From a bacterium (lineage in GTDB: Bacteria; Elusimicrobiota; Elusimicrobia; Elusimicrobiales; UBA9959), in contig JAJYNO010000024.1 in NCBI GenBank assembly GCA_021786295.1, positions 190,214-254,213 on the forward strand: a stretch of DNA of 64,000 nucleotides. The letters run 5' to 3'. Shown here piece after piece: positions 8,103-15,723 of this stretch (position 1 is the stretch's first letter; each line of letters starts with the position of its first letter). A model generated the notes under the pieces. That model saw only the letters and a program-made list of their open reading frames with translations, did no database searches and was not told the origin of the DNA. Both the position numbers and the translations under genes were made by a program.

Positions 8103-10109
8103 TTAAGAAAGCTGATACGTCATCTGGCGGCCTTCCCAGACCACCCTGGCCAGCAGCGGCTTGGCCGGCTCGCCCGGCTTCTTCAGCATGCCCCAGGCCA
8201 TCGCCAGCCGCTCCAGCTGCACCTCGGCCCCGGTCGAGCCCGACACGCCCATCACGATCTCGTCGGCGCCGGCCGCCTGCGCCACCTGCGCCATCGAATA
8301 GAACGGGTCGTTGGAGAAGACGAAGATGGGCTTGACGGTCTTCCCGTACTTCTCTGCCATCAGCACTATAGGTCCAAAGAGGTCCTGGTCCTCCTCCGTG
8401 ATTGTGCCTTGGTCGCCCTCGAGATGGGCGCCTTTGGCGATCTTGGCCGACAGCACTATGATATCGGTGGTGTCGTCGTCGGCCGTCTCCAGCACGCTTT
8501 TGAGATGCACAAGATTGTTCGGATTGCGCACCGGCACCAGGATCTTTTTCGGCTTGCTCAGTTCCGGCAGGATCGTGGTGATATCGTCCTCCTTCCTGAG
8601 ATTGAGCTTCTCATCCGAATCATCGGCCTCGGCGTAAAGCTTCGCCTTCTTACGGTTCATGTTCTCGGAGATCTGAAAGATGGCGTAGAAGACGATGGTG
8701 AACACCAAGCCGGAGACCGTGGCGATGCGCTTAGTAAAAAGATTGATGACGCTCGCTGACAGCAGGACGAGGAAGACGACTAGCATCCCTGCCGGGAAAT
8801 AGACCTTGTCCAGTTTGATGTTGAACGGAAACATCCATTCTCGCGGCAGTTCTTCGTTGAAACGCAGGATTATCAGCGACAGCGTCTTGAAGACAAGACT
8901 CCACATGACGCCGAAAGCGTAAGCTTCGCCGATGAGGTATATGTTGCCACGCGACAGGATGATCACCGCGATCTGAATTATTGCCACCATGTTGATCATC
9001 CGGTAGGTGGTCCCGTACTTCCCATGAAGATGGCGGAACCAGTCGTGCAGGATACCGTCCTCGGCCACGCGATTCAGCACTCCATTGGAACCCACCAAAG
9101 CAGTGTTGACGGCCCCTACCAGCATAAGGCTGCCGGAAACGACGACGAAGAACTGCAGCACGAGGCGGGCCCAGAACGGACCGTTCAGTTCCAGCGCCAA
9201 GCCGGAGAGCAGGTTGTCCGCGTACTTACCGCCGACCATGGCCGGCGGGATTATGGAGGAGGCCAGGAAGGTCAGCCCGCCGGTAAAGAGCAGGCTGAAG
9301 ATGAAGATGAGCACGGCCGCCTTCTTCAGGTTCTTTATCTTCGGGTCCTCTATCTCGCGATAGACCTGCGCCAACGTCTCCAGGCCTGACAACGCCAGTA
9401 TCGAGTGGCCGAAGGCCATAAGTATGCCGACGATTGCTATGGAACGTAGCCACGGGAAATTTATCATCCAGCCCATCGACTCTTTGCTAAAACTGAGTTT
9501 AAAGGGCGGCACATTGAAGCCCCGCTGGCACACCGTCAACAGTGACCAGCCCATCAGCACCGCTCCCACGACGCTGACGAAGACCATGATCTTGAAGTTC
9601 TTGTCGCTGGACTCCTCCACGCCCTTGATGTTCTCACGCCAGAAATAGGCCGTAACCAGCACGGCGAAGAAGACCGCGAAGACATTAGGCGGCACATGCC
9701 AGCCGACATGGAGGAGCGGCAGCACATTGTACAGCAGGCCTGAGACATAGAGCCCTGCGCTGACGGCGCTGATCGGGCCTGTAACCATGTAGTCAAAGAT
9801 GAGCGCCGAGACCGAGATTTTGGCCATAGAATGGCCCATCGCCTCGTTAACGACTTTGTAGACGCCGCCGCGCACGAACATGGCGCAGGACTCCACATAG
9901 ACCATTATCATCAACCCGGCGAACAGCATGACCGCCAGCACGTACCAGGGAAAAGCGGGTCCGAAGGCGTTCATCGCTATGCCGCCGGCGTAGTAGGCGC
10001 TGGAACCGAGGTCGCAGAGCACAACGGCGGCCGCCTTCCAGAAAGAGATGAAACTGAGCATGGCCGTGCTCAGGACGAACACCTGCTTGAAGCGAGAAGA
10101 AGGGACCAT
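8103..10109 (-). CDS. APC-superfamily amino acid permease with C-terminal USP-like domain
   Basis: A 668-residue inner-membrane transporter. Residues 1-~490 contain about 12 hydrophobic helices of the APC fold. The first helix region has LSFISFWKAAAVVLCDLGSS, and the gene keeps the FGHSILALSGLETLAQVYRE stretch typical of the family. After a charged linker, residues ~515-668 (KKILVPVRNPNNLVHL ... EIVMGVSGSTGAEVQLERLA) resemble a universal stress protein domain with its G-x2-G-x9-G-[ST] nucleotide loop. The substrate cannot be read from sequence. A TATAAT pair lies just upstream, and a PTS EIIA-like remnant is its upstream neighbour. Fusions or pairings of APC permeases with such domains suggest nucleotide or phosphorylation control (inference). 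Confidence 0.85.
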   Translation of the reverse strand: MVPSSRFKQVFVLSTAMLSFISFWKAAAVVLCDLGSSAYYAGGIAMNAFGPAFPWYVLAVMLFAGLMIMVYVESCAMFVRGGVYKVVNEAMGHSMAKISVSALIFDYMVTGPISAVSAGLYVSGLLYNVLPLLHVGWHVPPNVFAVFFAVLVTAYFWRENIKGVEESSDKNFKIMVFVSVVGAVLMGWSLLTVCQRGFNVPPFKLSFSKESMGWMINFPWLRSIAIVGILMAFGHSILALSGLETLAQVYREIEDPKIKNLKKAAVLIFIFSLLFTGGLTFLASSIIPPAMVGGKYADNLLSGLALELNGPFWARLVLQFFVVVSGSLMLVGAVNTALVGSNGVLNRVAEDGILHDWFRHLHGKYGTTYRMINMVAIIQIAVIILSRGNIYLIGEAYAFGVMWSLVFKTLSLIILRFNEELPREWMFPFNIKLDKVYFPAGMLVVFLVLLSASVINLFTKRIATVSGLVFTIVFYAIFQISENMNRKKAKLYAEADDSDEKLNLRKEDDITTILPELSKPKKILVPVRNPNNLVHLKSVLETADDDTTDIIVLSAKIAKGAHLEGDQGTITEEDQDLFGPIVLMAEKYGKTVKPIFVFSNDPFYSMAQVAQAAGADEIVMGVSGSTGAEVQLERLAMAWGMLKKPGEPAKPLLARVVWEGRQMTYQLS

Positions 10110-10120
10110 TTCAATGGACT

Positions 10121-10131
10121 ATTATATTATA
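10121..10131 (-). promoter_or_regulatory. Double -10 element for the APC permease operon
   Basis: The minus strand reads TATAATATAAT (complement of 10121-10131), the same overlapping double hexamer seen before rpsP. The nearer hexamer ends 11 nt before the permease ATG, so the transcript leader would be only about 5 nt and would lack a Shine-Dalgarno. Confidence 0.6.
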
Positions 10132-10168
10132 TATCCGGGGACGCCGGAAGGAACAGCGCGGAAGGGAG

Positions 10169-10639
10169 TCACCGGCCCGTTATCAGCGCCGCCGCCGCGG
10201 AAGGGTCAGCGAGAGAGGCCAGTTTTTCTATGAGCTCAGGCTGAAAGGTCTGGCTGAGCAGGGAAAGCATGTTGAGGTGGCGCTGGAAGAAAGCGGGCTT
10301 GTGCGGGGAGAGCAGCAGCAGGGCGGCCTAGATCGGGAGGCCGGTGGCAGGGTCGGTGAAGCCCTCCTGCATTATACCCAGCACGGCGAAGAAGCCGTCC
10401 AGCTCCGGGAACTTGGCGTGCGGTATGTAGAACCCGCTCTCCAGGACCTGATTGAGCTTCTCCACCTCTGAGATGCGGTCCAGGAGCGCCTTGCGGCCTA
10501 TGATCCCGTCCACCTGAGGCAGGATCCGCTCCGCCAGCCGGCGCACGGCCTCCTCGCGGGTAGGGGCCCCGTCCAGGAAGATTATGTTTTCGGGTCTTAT
10601 TATAGCCGAGAGACTGACGCCGTCTGACTGTTGTATCAT
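10169..10639 (-). pseudogene. PTS EIIA (fructose/mannitol type) domain protein interrupted by in-frame TAG
   Basis: Reading from ATG 10639 gives a 156-codon frame matching the PTS EIIA type-2 fold. It runs from DGVSLSAIIRPENIIFLDGA and TREEAVRRLAERILPQVDG to the active-site region GFYIPHAKFPELDG, with phosphorylatable His74. Codon 104 (10328-10330) is TAG. Beyond it the same frame continues as AALLLLSPHKPAFFQRHLNML and then FQPELIEKLASLADPSAAAA, exactly the C-terminal half of the domain, before a TGA at 10169-10171. With the stop the product lacks two core strands. It is a nonsense pseudogene, a readthrough gene or a sequence error. A promoter-like TTGACG...TATCAT precedes it. Confidence 0.85.
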
Positions 10640-10659
10640 AGGACTGCCGGTGTCCTTAT

Positions 10660-10689
10660 ATGATATCATTTGGGAAGTCCCATCGTCAA
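10660..10689 (-). promoter_or_regulatory. Sigma70-type promoter for the EIIA-like gene
   Basis: The minus strand carries TTGACG (complement of 10684-10689), an 18-nt spacer and TATCAT (complement of 10660-10665). The predicted RNA start near 10653 leaves a short leader before ATG 10639. The presence of a good promoter argues against long-term decay of the gene. Confidence 0.5.
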
Positions 10690-10699
10690 ATGTACCGAA

Positions 10700-11515
10700 A
10701 TGGCCGCGGATAAAGGCAAAATAGCTGCAGTGGGGGTGGACCGGGGCGGAACCTGGACCCGCGTTTCCGCGCTGGACCGCCGGCTGCGCCAGCTGCGCTA
10801 CGCCAGGCTGCGCACCGTTCCGCTGCGTTCCCTGCCGAAGCGCCTCGTCCCGCTCGTCTCTTCCTGGCCCGGCGCCGCGGCGGCCCCGCTGGCCATAGCG
10901 ACCAGGGGGGCCTTCAGCCGCGAATGGAAGAAACCTTTTCTTTTCAAGGCCCTGAAAGGGCGCCTGAACCTCAGGCTCGTGATCTCGGACGCCGAGGCCG
11001 CCCATTACGCGGCCTTCCGCGGCGGCTCGGGAGTGCTGCTGATAGCCGGGACCGGCGCCGTGGCCTTCGGCGGGAAGCCCGGGAACTTCAGGAAGACCGG
11101 CGGGCACAATCCGCCCTCGGGGGACCCCGGTTCCGGGCGCTGGCTGGGCAGGAACTACCTGAAGATGCGCGGCCGCCTGAAGGAGGCGGCGGACATGGGG
11201 CACGGGCGCTGCGCGGCCTGCGCCAAGCCGCTGCTGGCCCTGGCCAGGCGCGGACACGAAGCCGCAGCCGCCCTGGAACGCGAGGCGCTGCTGGAGCTGG
11301 CGGCCCTGCTGAAGGAAGCGGCTCCCGTCAAAGGCGGCGTCAGGATAGCCCTCGCCGGAGGGCTGATGAAGGACGGCGCCTTCAGGCGCGGCCTGAAGCG
11401 GGAGGCGCGCCTGGCGCTTAAGGGGCGCCGGGTGCGTTTCCTGCGGCCGGGGCTGACTGCGGAACAAGCGGCCGCCCGCATGGCCATTGAGGCCGGGAAA
11501 GGAGGGAAGGCGTGA
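10700..11515 (+). CDS. BadF/BadG/BcrA/BcrD-type ATPase, N-acetylglucosamine-kinase-like
   Basis: A small (271-residue) ASKHA-fold protein. The phosphate-1 loop is AAVGVDRGGTWTRVSALD at the start. Phosphate-2 is GVLLIAGTGAVAFGG, a hallmark of GlcNAc kinase-like members of this family. The adenosine motif is IALAGGLMKDG. The SGRWLGRNYLK stretch fits the family's GxGxxLG turn. It probably phosphorylates an amino sugar or related sugar, but the substrate is not readable. The ATG at 10700 is chosen because the phosphate loop begins about 10 residues later. A TTG at 10670 is possible. It overlaps the next gene by 4 bp (GTGA). Confidence 0.8.
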   Translation: MAADKGKIAAVGVDRGGTWTRVSALDRRLRQLRYARLRTVPLRSLPKRLVPLVSSWPGAAAAPLAIATRGAFSREWKKPFLFKALKGRLNLRLVISDAEAAHYAAFRGGSGVLLIAGTGAVAFGGKPGNFRKTGGHNPPSGDPGSGRWLGRNYLKMRGRLKEAADMGHGRCAACAKPLLALARRGHEAAAALEREALLELAALLKEAAPVKGGVRIALAGGLMKDGAFRRGLKREARLALKGRRVRFLRPGLTAEQAAARMAIEAGKGGKA

Positions 11516-12303
11516 AGGAATTTTCCGTTCTAAAAGAGGCCGCCCTGGAGGGCGGAAGGATACTTGCAGCCAAGTTCGGCAAAGTAGGCTACAGGCTTAA
11601 GGGCAGGGCCAACCTGTTGACGGAAGCCGACCTCGCATCGCAAAAGGCGGTGATCTCCGTCATAAAGCGCGCCTTCCCGGAAGACGGGTTCATGGCCGAG
11701 GAAAGCCCGGTAGAGAGCTCCCCCAACGGCAGGCTTTGGATAATAGATCCGCTGGACGGCACGACCAATTACGCCCACTCGTTCCCCGCGGCGGCCGTCT
11801 CCGTGGCCTTCGCCGAGCGCGGTTCCGTCAGGGCCGGAGCGGTGTACGACCCGTTCCGCCGGGAGTTCTTCACAGCTCAAAAGGGGAAAGGGGCCTTCCT
11901 CGACGGCAGGCGCCTTAAGGTCTCCCGCGTGCCGTCCCTTTCCAGAGCCCTGCTGGTGACAGGCTTCGCCTACGACAGGGCTGAAAAGGCCGAGTTCTAC
12001 TGCGGCTTCTTCGCCGAGTTCATGAAACTGTCCCACGACGTGCGGCGCATGGGCGCCGCTTCGCTCGACTTCTGCTGGCTGGCCGCCGGACGCACGGACG
12101 GCTACTGGGAGTTCGGGCTCAAGCCGTGGGACGTGGCTGCCGGCGGGCTCGTCGTGAGCGAGGCCGGCGGCATGGTCACGGATTTCTCAGGGAAGCCCTG
12201 GTCCGTCGGCGAGTCTATGGGGACGCAGACGCTCGCCACCAACGGCAGGCTGCACCCCGCCATGCTGAGGATCATAAGGCGCCGGCTCCGGCGGCAGGCA
12301 TGA
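11512..12303 (+). CDS. suhB: Inositol monophosphatase family protein (SuhB-like)
   Basis: Mg2+-dependent sugar-phosphate phosphatase fold, 263 residues. Metal ligands are visible as Glu63/Glu64 in FMAEESP, and Asp79 and Asp82 in WIIDPLDGTTNYAHSFP. The second signature is KPWDVAAGGLVVSEAGG. The family includes inositol-1-phosphatase, SuhB, CysQ and fructose-1,6-bisphosphatase-like enzymes. The WIIDPLDGTTN form suits SuhB/IMPase. GTG start at 11512 overlaps the upstream kinase gene (GTGA), and its stop overlaps the next ATG (ATGA), so the three genes form one unit. Confidence 0.88.
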   Translation: MKEFSVLKEAALEGGRILAAKFGKVGYRLKGRANLLTEADLASQKAVISVIKRAFPEDGFMAEESPVESSPNGRLWIIDPLDGTTNYAHSFPAAAVSVAFAERGSVRAGAVYDPFRREFFTAQKGKGAFLDGRRLKVSRVPSLSRALLVTGFAYDRAEKAEFYCGFFAEFMKLSHDVRRMGAASLDFCWLAAGRTDGYWEFGLKPWDVAAGGLVVSEAGGMVTDFSGKPWSVGESMGTQTLATNGRLHPAMLRIIRRRLRRQA

Positions 12304-12812
12304 CGCTGTTCGACATACTTCTCTACTGCACCGTCTTTTCCCTGGCCTATTCCTGGGTGCTGGTCTGGATCCTGGAACGGCGGGAAAAGAAGTACGGGCA
12401 GGGGGCGCTCTCCTTCACCGACGCCTTCCTGTCCGGGGCCGTAACGCTGGTCCTGGTCTATGCTTCCAGCCTGGGGCTTCTGACCCGTTCGTACAGGGCC
12501 GGGATCACCTACGACGTCGCCCTGCTGACGGCCCTGGCCGGTTTCTGCCTCTACCGGGAGAGCCTCTACAGGCTACGCGCAAAAAGGATGCGGCACAGGC
12601 GTCTGGCGGAGATACGGCTGCTGAACGCGCACATAGCCAAGGACCCATCCAATGCGGTCTATTACGAGCGGCTCAGCGAGGTCTTCGAGAGACTGGGGGA
12701 AACGGGCGAGGCGCTTGAGGCGGCACGGATGGCGGCGAAACTGGACCCGGCGGTCAGGAACCAATGGCGCGTCAGACAACTGGAGGAAAGCCGGCCACGG
12801 GGCTCAGTCTGA
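12300..12812 (+). CDS. Membrane protein with C-terminal TPR-like helices, unknown function
   Basis: 170 residues. Three hydrophobic helices (about 3-25, 40-62 and 75-90) are followed by a soluble helical tail, NAHIAKDPSNAVYYERLSEV then FERLGETGEALEAARMAAKL. This looks like one to two TPR-type repeats with the usual W/Y-L-G-Y-A-P spacing. ATG at 12300 overlaps the suhB stop (ATGA), so it is coupled to that operon. Its last 9 bp overlap the convergent PorV/TolB-like gene. I recognise no family, and the TPR suggests a scaffolding role at the inner membrane. Confidence 0.75.
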   Translation: MTLFDILLYCTVFSLAYSWVLVWILERREKKYGQGALSFTDAFLSGAVTLVLVYASSLGLLTRSYRAGITYDVALLTALAGFCLYRESLYRLRAKRMRHRRLAEIRLLNAHIAKDPSNAVYYERLSEVFERLGETGEALEAARMAAKLDPAVRNQWRVRQLEESRPRGSV

Positions 12813-14201
12813 GAATCCGGCGGCGAGCCTGCGGGCGGCGTCCCTGAACAGATAGCCCTCGGCCGCGCTCTCCGTTCCCGAGCGCAGCACCTTCCCGGTC
12901 CGCGCGTCGGAGATGGTTACCGTTATCCGATAGCCCCTGCCGTCCCGCCCGACGGAGCCGAAAACAGCCAGGTCGGCCCCGGCGGACCTGGCCAGTTCCT
13001 CGGCCGACCGCTCTTCGGAAAGACCGGCGTAGGCCAGCTTCTTCTCCTCCAGTATGAAATCCAGCTTGTCGCGGTCCGCCGCGCGGAAGCGGCCGGTGCC
13101 GGTCAGCTCCGCCTCTACGAGGCTGCGAGCCACGGCGGCCTCGGTCCCCGAGACCCCGTCCTCCGCGGTAAAGGGGGCCACCGCGACGAGCGGGACGCGC
13201 CCGCCTTCGTCCGAAAGCCGCGCCGGCGGCGTCCCGCCGTTCCCGGGCGCGCCGCCCCAGGAAAGGGCGGCCGAGACGCGGTGCGTGGAGCCGAGGTCGC
13301 CGTAGGGGACGAAGGCGTAATCCAGCGTGAAGCCGCCGGACCTGAAGCCGAACCCGCCGGTGAAAGCCCCCATGATCCCCTGATCGGAATAGTTCCTGAA
13401 GTTGAGGCCGGAGCGCAGGAAAAAACCGGCGGCCCCGGAGTAAGGCAGGAAGAGTTCGCCGGCGAACAGCAGGTAGGGAGCGTGGTCGCAGGGCAGGCGG
13501 CCCTCAGCGAGGACGTCGAAGTCCGGCGCGTACTTCCATTTGAGCCCGGCCCCCAGCTCGAAAGGCAGAGGGGCGCTCTCCGAGCCGAGCTTCAGCGGCG
13601 CGCCCAGGTTGCGCACGGCCAGGCCGAACTCGGTTTTCGATGGGAGGGGCCGGCGTATCCGCACTCCGGCGTCCAGCGCCGCAGTGGAACCGGACGCCTC
13701 GGCCAGGCGGGACTTTATATATTTGACGTCCAGGCCGGCGTCCACCCAGCCGAAGCGCCGCGCCCAGCCCGCCGCAGCGGCCATGTCATAGGCCGTGATA
13801 TCGTGCGCCCCGGTGGCCTGCGCGGCCCCGTCCACCGGCTCCAGCCCGGGAGTATAGTCGTTGTAGATGAGCCCGGCGGAGAAGGTGCCGGCGGAAGAAG
13901 GAGCCGAGAAGACCATGCCGGTGCGGGAGGAGCCCAGCAGCAGGGACTCGTAGGAGACTGACAGCGACTCCCTGCCGGCGGCCGCCGCCGCGGCCGGTTC
14001 CAGGAAGAACAGGTCGGGCCCGGAAAGCGTCAGGCCGCCGCCGGCGAGCGCGGCCGACCTGGCGGAAGGCGGCGCCTTAAGGAACTGGGCCCCGGCGAGG
14101 CCTCTGGCTCCGTCGGTAAAGGCGTTGGCGGGAAAAAGGCCCGCGTGCAGCGGCGCCGCCGAAAGCGCCAGCCACAGCGTTATGGCGTACAGAGTCTTCA
14201 C
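12804..14201 (-). CDS. PorV/PorQ-like outer-membrane barrel fused to TolB/CsgG-like domain
   Basis: 465 residues with a signal peptide (about 1-20, ending SAAPLHA-G). Residues ~35-330 have the alternating pattern and opening LKAPPSARSAALAGGGLTLS, with FFLEPAAAA, of PorV/PorQ and UPF0164 barrels. After a Gly/Pro linker, residues ~345-465 form a soluble domain: PLVAVAPFTAEDGVSGTEAA, VARSLVEAELTGTGRF, DRDKLDFILEEKKLAYAGLS, GADLAVFGSVGRDGRGYRI. This is like the TolB-N/CsgG-type domains that build lipoprotein scaffolds. The GTG start at 14201 has a weak ribosome-binding site. The fusion order is unusual, and the soluble domain would sit in the periplasm or at the surface. Confidence 0.78.
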   Translation of the reverse strand: MKTLYAITLWLALSAAPLHAGLFPANAFTDGARGLAGAQFLKAPPSARSAALAGGGLTLSGPDLFFLEPAAAAAAGRESLSVSYESLLLGSSRTGMVFSAPSSAGTFSAGLIYNDYTPGLEPVDGAAQATGAHDITAYDMAAAAGWARRFGWVDAGLDVKYIKSRLAEASGSTAALDAGVRIRRPLPSKTEFGLAVRNLGAPLKLGSESAPLPFELGAGLKWKYAPDFDVLAEGRLPCDHAPYLLFAGELFLPYSGAAGFFLRSGLNFRNYSDQGIMGAFTGGFGFRSGGFTLDYAFVPYGDLGSTHRVSAALSWGGAPGNGGTPPARLSDEGGRVPLVAVAPFTAEDGVSGTEAAVARSLVEAELTGTGRFRAADRDKLDFILEEKKLAYAGLSEERSAEELARSAGADLAVFGSVGRDGRGYRITVTISDARTGKVLRSGTESAAEGYLFRDAARRLAAGFSD

Positions 14202-14211
14202 GTAGCGGCGG

Positions 14212-14808
14212 CTATTTTTTCAGGTCCGAGATAAGGTACTCTATCCGGGCGCGTATCTTGGCCTTGTCCAGCGAGTCAAGGTCCTGCAGCACGTCCTCCA
14301 GGAACTTCACCGTGAAATCCCCGTTGACGCGGCTCTTGGAAAGGACGGCCTCTATGTTCTTCATCCTCTCGTCGAGGTCGGAAATGCCGGCGTAGATGCC
14401 CCGCACGAAGTTCTCCGCGCGGTTGAAGTCGCGCCGTCCGGCCTCGGTCCCGCCGGCGGCGTCCGCAGCCTGCGGAACGGCTCCGGTCTCCGGCCCAAAA
14501 GAGGCCTCCCGGGAGTTCTCGCCGGCCTGGCCCTCCTCCTCCCGCGCTGTCTCGCGGAACTCGGGCTGGAAGGAGGGGGGCGCCGAGATCGGCTTTTCCG
14601 GCTCCTCCCCTGACTGCCCGGGGGCCTCGGCCGGCATATCCGCTTGCGCGGAAGGAGCCTCTTCGTCCTCTTCCGAGGCGTTCTTCAGCTCCAGATACCT
14701 GCGTATCGAATAGATCAGCGAGACCAGGGCAACCGCGAAGACCGCGGCCCAGAGGTAGAAATTAGGGTCGATCCAGAAAGAATAGGTGTTCAGTTTGGCT
14801 GGCATCAT
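14212..14808 (-). CDS. Single-pass membrane protein with charged disordered region, unknown
   Basis: 198 residues. One membrane helix (about 17-36, YLWAAVFAVALVSLIYSIRR) is followed by an acidic Glu/Pro/Ala-rich segment to about residue 120. A helical C-terminus (NFVRGIYAGISDLDERMKNI, then KFLEDVLQDLDSLDKAKIRA) is likely coiled coil. No family recognised. It starts 19 bp after the MBL-fold gene and ends 10 bp before the PorV/TolB-like gene, so the three are probably co-transcribed. ATG 14808 has GGAG at 9 nt, and a second ATG follows directly. Confidence 0.7.
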   Translation of the reverse strand: MMPAKLNTYSFWIDPNFYLWAAVFAVALVSLIYSIRRYLELKNASEEDEEAPSAQADMPAEAPGQSGEEPEKPISAPPSFQPEFRETAREEEGQAGENSREASFGPETGAVPQAADAAGGTEAGRRDFNRAENFVRGIYAGISDLDERMKNIEAVLSKSRVNGDFTVKFLEDVLQDLDSLDKAKIRARIEYLISDLKK

Positions 14809-14827
14809 AGATGTCGTCTCCGCGTTG

Positions 14828-15667
14828 TCAAAGTTTAATTTCCTGCCCTTCCCTGACGGCGAAGACCTTCAGGCGCGAGCCCGAATCCGCGGCGCGCCGG
14901 GAGCACTCGGCCACGATGCGGTCCAGCTCCCTGTCGGAGCGGTCCTGGTTGTGGTGGAAAAGGCCCAGGGCCCTCGCCTCCGCCTTGAGCGCCATGTCCA
15001 GGGCCTGCTGCCAGGTGGAGTGCCCCCAGGTCCGCCGCTTCCGGTATTCTGCGTCAGTGTAGTCGGCGTCGTGCACCAGCAGGTCGGCGCCGCGGGAGAA
15101 GGCCACGTAGTCCTCCGGCTTCCTGCCGCCTGGATGGATGTAGCCCAGCTCGTTGTCCGTCAGGAAAACGAAAACGCGGCCGTTCTCGCTGAACTTGTAG
15201 CCCAGGCCCTGGTTGGGATGGCTCAGTTCTATCGGGACGACCTGCATACCGCCTATCTCGCAGCCCGCGGCGCAGACGGTGGCGAAGTCGAACTTGGCGG
15301 AGATCTCCTCGAACTTAACCGGGAAACCGGGAGGCTGCATGGTCTTGGCTATGATCTCGCGCACAGGGTCAGAGGAGAAAGAACAGCCCATTATGCGGAT
15401 CTTCGTCCTGTTGCTGTATATCGGGGCAAAGAAGGGGAAACCGAGCACATGGTCCCAGTGCGAATGAGTGAAGAGCATGTGGAACCTGTTGACGGAGTTC
15501 TTCAGCAGTTCCTTGCCCAAGAGGCGTATACCGGAACCCGCGTCCAGCACTATAAGCTCGTCCTTCCTCGAGCGTACCTCGACGCAGGTGGTGCAGCCGC
15601 CGTACTTTATATAGTCCCGCCCCGAGACGGGGATGGAGCCGCGCGCGCCCCAGAACCTTATTTTCAT
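14828..15667 (-). CDS. MBL-fold metallo-hydrolase (PDE/tRNase Z-like superfamily)
   Basis: 279 residues. The metal-binding motif is FTHSHWDHVLGFPFF (HxHxDH). The N-terminus MKIRFWGARGSIPVSG and IVLDAGSGIRLLGKEL are typical of the MBL group that includes cyclic-nucleotide phosphodiesterase-like and PhnP-like enzymes. Later ligands are probably ELSHPNQG, FLTDNELG, LLVHDADYT and GHSTWQQALDMA with LGLFHHNQDRSD. A closely similar family occurs in signalling contexts and acts on phosphodiesters, but the substrate here is unknown. ATG 15667 has CGGAG upstream and a TAATAT box only about 11 nt before the start. Confidence 0.82.
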   Translation of the reverse strand: MKIRFWGARGSIPVSGRDYIKYGGCTTCVEVRSRKDELIVLDAGSGIRLLGKELLKNSVNRFHMLFTHSHWDHVLGFPFFAPIYSNRTKIRIMGCSFSSDPVREIIAKTMQPPGFPVKFEEISAKFDFATVCAAGCEIGGMQVVPIELSHPNQGLGYKFSENGRVFVFLTDNELGYIHPGGRKPEDYVAFSRGADLLVHDADYTDAEYRKRRTWGHSTWQQALDMALKAEARALGLFHHNQDRSDRELDRIVAECSRRAADSGSRLKVFAVREGQEIKL

Positions 15668-15723
15668 ATAACTCCGTTATATTAGCAAATAGGGGAATGA
15701 TATCAAACGTGGCAAGGGGAAGA

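Noticed and set aside
12126-12299. Longer form of the TPR membrane protein starting at 12126
   Set aside because: It lies within suhB in another frame and is Arg-rich. The ATG at 12300 overlaps the suhB stop and starts with a hydrophobic helix.
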